From CAZXCQ01 sp964639275 (GTDB lineage Bacteria; Desulfobacterota; DSM-4660; Desulfatiglandales; Desulfatiglandaceae): a stretch of 7,990 bases of DNA. Below the pieces are notes generated by a model. That model saw only the letters and a list, made by a program, of their open reading frames with translations, searched no databases and was not told the DNA's origin. Both the position numbers and the translations under genes were made by a program. Positions 6,093-7,990 of this stretch are shown here, piece after piece. Every line of letters begins with the position of its first letter. Positions within the stretch are counted from its first letter, which is position 1. The stretch lies in contig CAZXCQ010000290.1 of the NCBI GenBank assembly GCA_964639275.1, positions 1-7,990 of the forward strand, in the 5' to 3' direction.

Positions 6093-6875
6093 TCAGAGTA
6101 TGGTCAAATGGTCGTCCAGGAGGTCAGATACGAACATATGGCCCGGTGAATGGGTGATGGCCAGAGGCAGTGCCACCGAAGTGGCAGCCAGGATGGCCGT
6201 AACACCACAGGCCCAGAACACGGGGATTTCTCCAGGCCTGATCGTAACCGCATCGCCAAAATCCGGTTTTCCAAGGTCTTTGATACCCAGTTCTTCCGGT
6301 GCTCCCAGGTGGATCGGGGCACCATGGGTAAGGTGAAACCGGGTCGTCACCTGTGTGGCCCTGATGGCCTCTTCTGGCCTCATGGGTCTCATGGTGACAA
6401 CCAGGGAAGCGGAAAATGGGCCGGCAGGCCGGCAGGCACGGTTGGTGATATACATGGAGACATTCTTTTCCTCCTCCATGTTCCTGACCGGCACCCCCGC
6501 CTTTATGAGGGCATCCTCAAAGGAAAAACTACACCCCAGCAGAAAGCTTACCATCTTATCGTTGAAGAAACCGGTTACATCTTCAACCTCTTCCGCCGGT
6601 TTCCCATCTCTGAAGATCCTATATCGAGGCAGATCGGTGCGCAAATCAGCCCCCGGGGCTATCTTTGGTTCCACTTGACCGGGTTCCAGTACGTCCAGGA
6701 TCGGGCACGGCTTTGGGTTTCGGACACAAAAGAGCAAGAAATTAAAGGCCTCGTCCTTTGGAAGCATGACCAGGTTGGCCTGGACATATCCCGGGGCCAC
6801 ACCGGTGGTGGGTACCGTCCACTCCCGATTTCTGATAAGCTCGCGCAGCCTCGCCGGTGAATGATCCTCTTTCAT
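6093..6875 (-). CDS. DUF1445/UPF0317 family putative hydro-lyase (YcsI-like)
   Basis: This 260-residue cytoplasmic protein spans the usual full length of the family. Conserved blocks, in order, are: GYVQANL (29-35), NPKPCPILDV (53-62), APGADLRTDLPRYR (73-86), GCSFSFE (114-120), CRPAG (148-152), HGAPIHLG (184-191), PVFWACGVT (218-226) and ITHSPGHMFVSD (240-251). The many His, Cys, Asp and Arg residues in these blocks look like an enzyme active site, possibly metal-binding. Databases name the family putative hydro-lyase; the same domain occurs in the mammalian D-glutamate cyclase protein, and B. subtilis ycsI sits near 5-oxoproline genes. The true reaction is unproven, and nothing nearby here points to oxoproline. 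I chose the ATG at 6873-6875 over an in-frame TTG two codons upstream. The ribosome-binding site is weak, and the start lies 10 bases after the PPIase stop, so coupling to that gene is likely. Confidence 0.9.
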   Translation of the reverse strand: MKEDHSPARLRELIRNREWTVPTTGVAPGYVQANLVMLPKDEAFNFLLFCVRNPKPCPILDVLEPGQVEPKIAPGADLRTDLPRYRIFRDGKPAEEVEDVTGFFNDKMVSFLLGCSFSFEDALIKAGVPVRNMEEEKNVSMYITNRACRPAGPFSASLVVTMRPMRPEEAIRATQVTTRFHLTHGAPIHLGAPEELGIKDLGKPDFGDAVTIRPGEIPVFWACGVTAILAATSVALPLAITHSPGHMFVSDLLDDHLTIL

Positions 6876-6885
6876 CGTCAACCCA

Positions 6886-7881
6886 CTATGGTTTTTCGGT
6901 CAGAAATCTCTCCACTTTTGCCTTTTTCTTTAGCTCTTCAACATAGGCGCCCACTTTATCCCGGGCCTTTTGGTCCCTCAAAAACTGACGAAGCCTCTCC
7001 TTGACATCGTCATAGGCGATGACCGTCTCGGGTCTCTTTTCAAAACATTTGATCAGGTGGTAGCCAAACTTGGTTTCCACAACTTCGCTGACCTCACCCG
7101 GCTTTAAAGCAAAGGCCGCTTTTTCAAATGGGCCCACCATCTGTCCCCGTCTGATGTAGCCCAGGTCTCCACCCCTGGCCTTACTGGGACCTTCCGATAA
7201 TTCCTTGGCAAGGGTGGCAAAATCTTCGCCACTCTTTAGTCTCTGCTGGACCTCTTTGATCTTTTTGCGCGCCGCGTCCTTTTCCGCCTCTTTGGCTTCG
7301 GGCTCCACCTTGATCAGGATATGGCTTGCCTTGACCTGTTCCGGTCGCTTGAAGGATTCGGGGTGGCTGTCATAGTAGGTCTTGAGCTCTTTGTCGGAGA
7401 CCGGGATATCCTGAACCACCTGTTCATCGATAAATTTTTTCACAACAAGGGTCTTCCCGGTCTGAGCCCTCAGCTCGGCCTCAGACAGATTCATCTCCTC
7501 CAGGGCCTTTTTGAATTTTTCTTCGCTCTGAAATCGCTTTTTGAGGCTACTTAGATGATCCTCGACCGCTGCATCATCGACCTTGACCCCCGATTTCTTG
7601 GCCTCCTGATAAAACAACTCCAGGTTGATGAGATTTTCAAGGACATTTTTTCTGAGTTCCTGAAACTGGCTATCACTGATAGACCTGCCCCTGGCCAAAA
7701 GCCGTTGCAGGACACCGCTCATTTCCCTCTTAAAATCTTCCTGGGTAATGACCACGCCGTTAACAACAGCCGCCCTGTCCTCCAAGACCTTCTTTTCCGA
7801 TGCCAGCACCGGCAATGCTATCCATAGAAGGCACAGGCATGCGATCAAGGGGCCAAACGATCTTCCTAATCCTGTTCGCAT
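6886..7881 (-). CDS. Exported parvulin-type peptidyl-prolyl cis-trans isomerase (SurA/PrsA/PpiC-like)
   Basis: This 331-residue envelope folding factor isomerises Xaa-Pro bonds or chaperones exported proteins. The N-terminus is a signal peptide (MRTGLGR, hydrophobic core, likely cleavage after LPVLA at residue 27) with no clear lipobox, so it is probably soluble in the periplasm. AAVVNGVVITQEDF (37-50) opens a SurA_N-like helical chaperone domain. Residues 155-180 contain the typical VSDKELKTYYDSHPESF linker. One parvulin domain spans about 183-283 with ASHILIK (185-191, catalytic-site His187), GGDLGYIRRGQMVGPFE (237-253) and FGYHLIK (272-278, His275). The C-terminal helix is Lys/Glu rich. 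A single PPIase domain separates it from E. coli SurA, which has two. The ATG at 7879-7881 has AAAGGAG about 8 bases upstream. It precedes the YcsI-like gene by 10 bases, probably in one operon, with no obvious functional link. Confidence 0.93.
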   Translation of the reverse strand: MRTGLGRSFGPLIACLCLLWIALPVLASEKKVLEDRAAVVNGVVITQEDFKREMSGVLQRLLARGRSISDSQFQELRKNVLENLINLELFYQEAKKSGVKVDDAAVEDHLSSLKKRFQSEEKFKKALEEMNLSEAELRAQTGKTLVVKKFIDEQVVQDIPVSDKELKTYYDSHPESFKRPEQVKASHILIKVEPEAKEAEKDAARKKIKEVQQRLKSGEDFATLAKELSEGPSKARGGDLGYIRRGQMVGPFEKAAFALKPGEVSEVVETKFGYHLIKCFEKRPETVIAYDDVKERLRQFLRDQKARDKVGAYVEELKKKAKVERFLTEKP

Positions 7882-7908
7882 TCAGATTTCTCCTTTCGTA
7901 CCAATTTA

Positions 7909-7962
7909 GCCCTTTTCAAAACTGACACCTGGACAGGGGGATGGGGGTTCCGTTTTGAAGGG
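7909..7962. repeat. Inverted repeat upstream of the PPIase gene
   Basis: CCCTTTTCAAAAC (7910-7922) is mirrored by GTTTTGAAGGG (7952-7962), eleven pairs with a two-base bulge, around a 29-base interior rich in G runs. It lies 28 bases upstream of the PPIase ATG and ends before its ribosome-binding site. It may be a leader structure, a short dispersed palindromic repeat, or an upstream terminator, although no clear U tract follows in either direction. Confidence 0.4.
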
Positions 7963-7969
7963 TGTATCC

Positions 7970-7982
7970 CTGCCTGAGGCAG
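7970..7982. repeat. Short perfect hairpin CTGCC-TGA-GGCAG
   Basis: Five perfect G/C-rich pairs with a 3-base loop lie about 90 bases upstream of the PPIase start, next to the larger inverted repeat. I see no promoter in 7882-7990 good enough to call; the gene may be transcribed from beyond the window. Confidence 0.3.
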
Positions 7983-7990
7983 ACAAGCCT

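Noticed and set aside
6421..6436. Tandem 8-base repeat CCGGCAGG x2
   Set aside because: It encodes the conserved CRPAG region of the YcsI-like protein in codons that happen to repeat; two copies of eight bases are not a meaningful repeat array.
6150..6860. A 236-codon open frame on the plus strand opposite the YcsI-like gene
   Set aside because: The minus-strand frame matches every conserved DUF1445 block, while this one matches nothing I recognise.

Overview
The window reads as a stretch of bacterial chromosome, with base composition a little above half G+C by eye. It most resembles an anaerobic member of Desulfobacterota (former Deltaproteobacteria) rich in branched-chain amino-acid-type ABC transporters. 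That taxonomic guess rests on protein flavour and gene order only. There are no tRNA, rRNA, CRISPR, insertion-sequence or phage features. Gene packing is tight; the longest gap without an established gene is 267 bases (5826-6092), and it holds the transporter promoter and leader.

Layout, left to right: (1) positions 2-979, plus strand, are the 3' part of a DRE-TIM metallolyase resembling HMG-CoA lyase, cut off at its start by the window edge. (2) After a 50-base convergent gap, positions 1030-5825 on the minus strand carry a complete five-gene HAAT-family (LivKHMGF-type) ABC importer, read right to left: periplasmic binding protein, LivH and LivM permeases, LivG and LivF ATPases. The last four genes overlap one another by 1 to 13 bases. 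(3) Positions 5826-6092 hold a near-consensus sigma-70 promoter (TTGACA, 17-base spacer, TATACT) and a leader of about 200 bases with several inverted repeats and a possible small hydrophobic ORF. (4) Positions 6093-6875, minus strand, encode a DUF1445/UPF0317 (YcsI-like) putative hydro-lyase. (5) Positions 6886-7881, minus strand, encode an exported parvulin-type peptidyl-prolyl isomerase, 10 bases upstream of the YcsI-like gene and probably co-transcribed with it. (6) Positions 7882-7990 are an upstream region with two inverted repeats.

How the genes work together: the binding protein captures a small amide, amino-acid-like or other organic ligand in the periplasm and delivers it to the LivH-LivM channel, powered by LivG-LivF. 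A strong stem-loop between the binding-protein gene and livH probably keeps the binding protein more abundant than the membrane complex. The PPIase and YcsI-like genes form a separate upstream transcription unit with no evident link to the importer. The metallolyase converges on the importer. HMG-CoA lyase is the last dedicated step of leucine degradation, so a catabolic link is conceivable, but this protein lacks the family's catalytic cysteine and its reaction is open.

I see no clearly new multi-gene system here. The items most worth a second look are the cysteine-less metallolyase, the leader upstream of the binding-protein gene, the intercistronic stem-loop, and the non-canonical ATPase signature in LivG.
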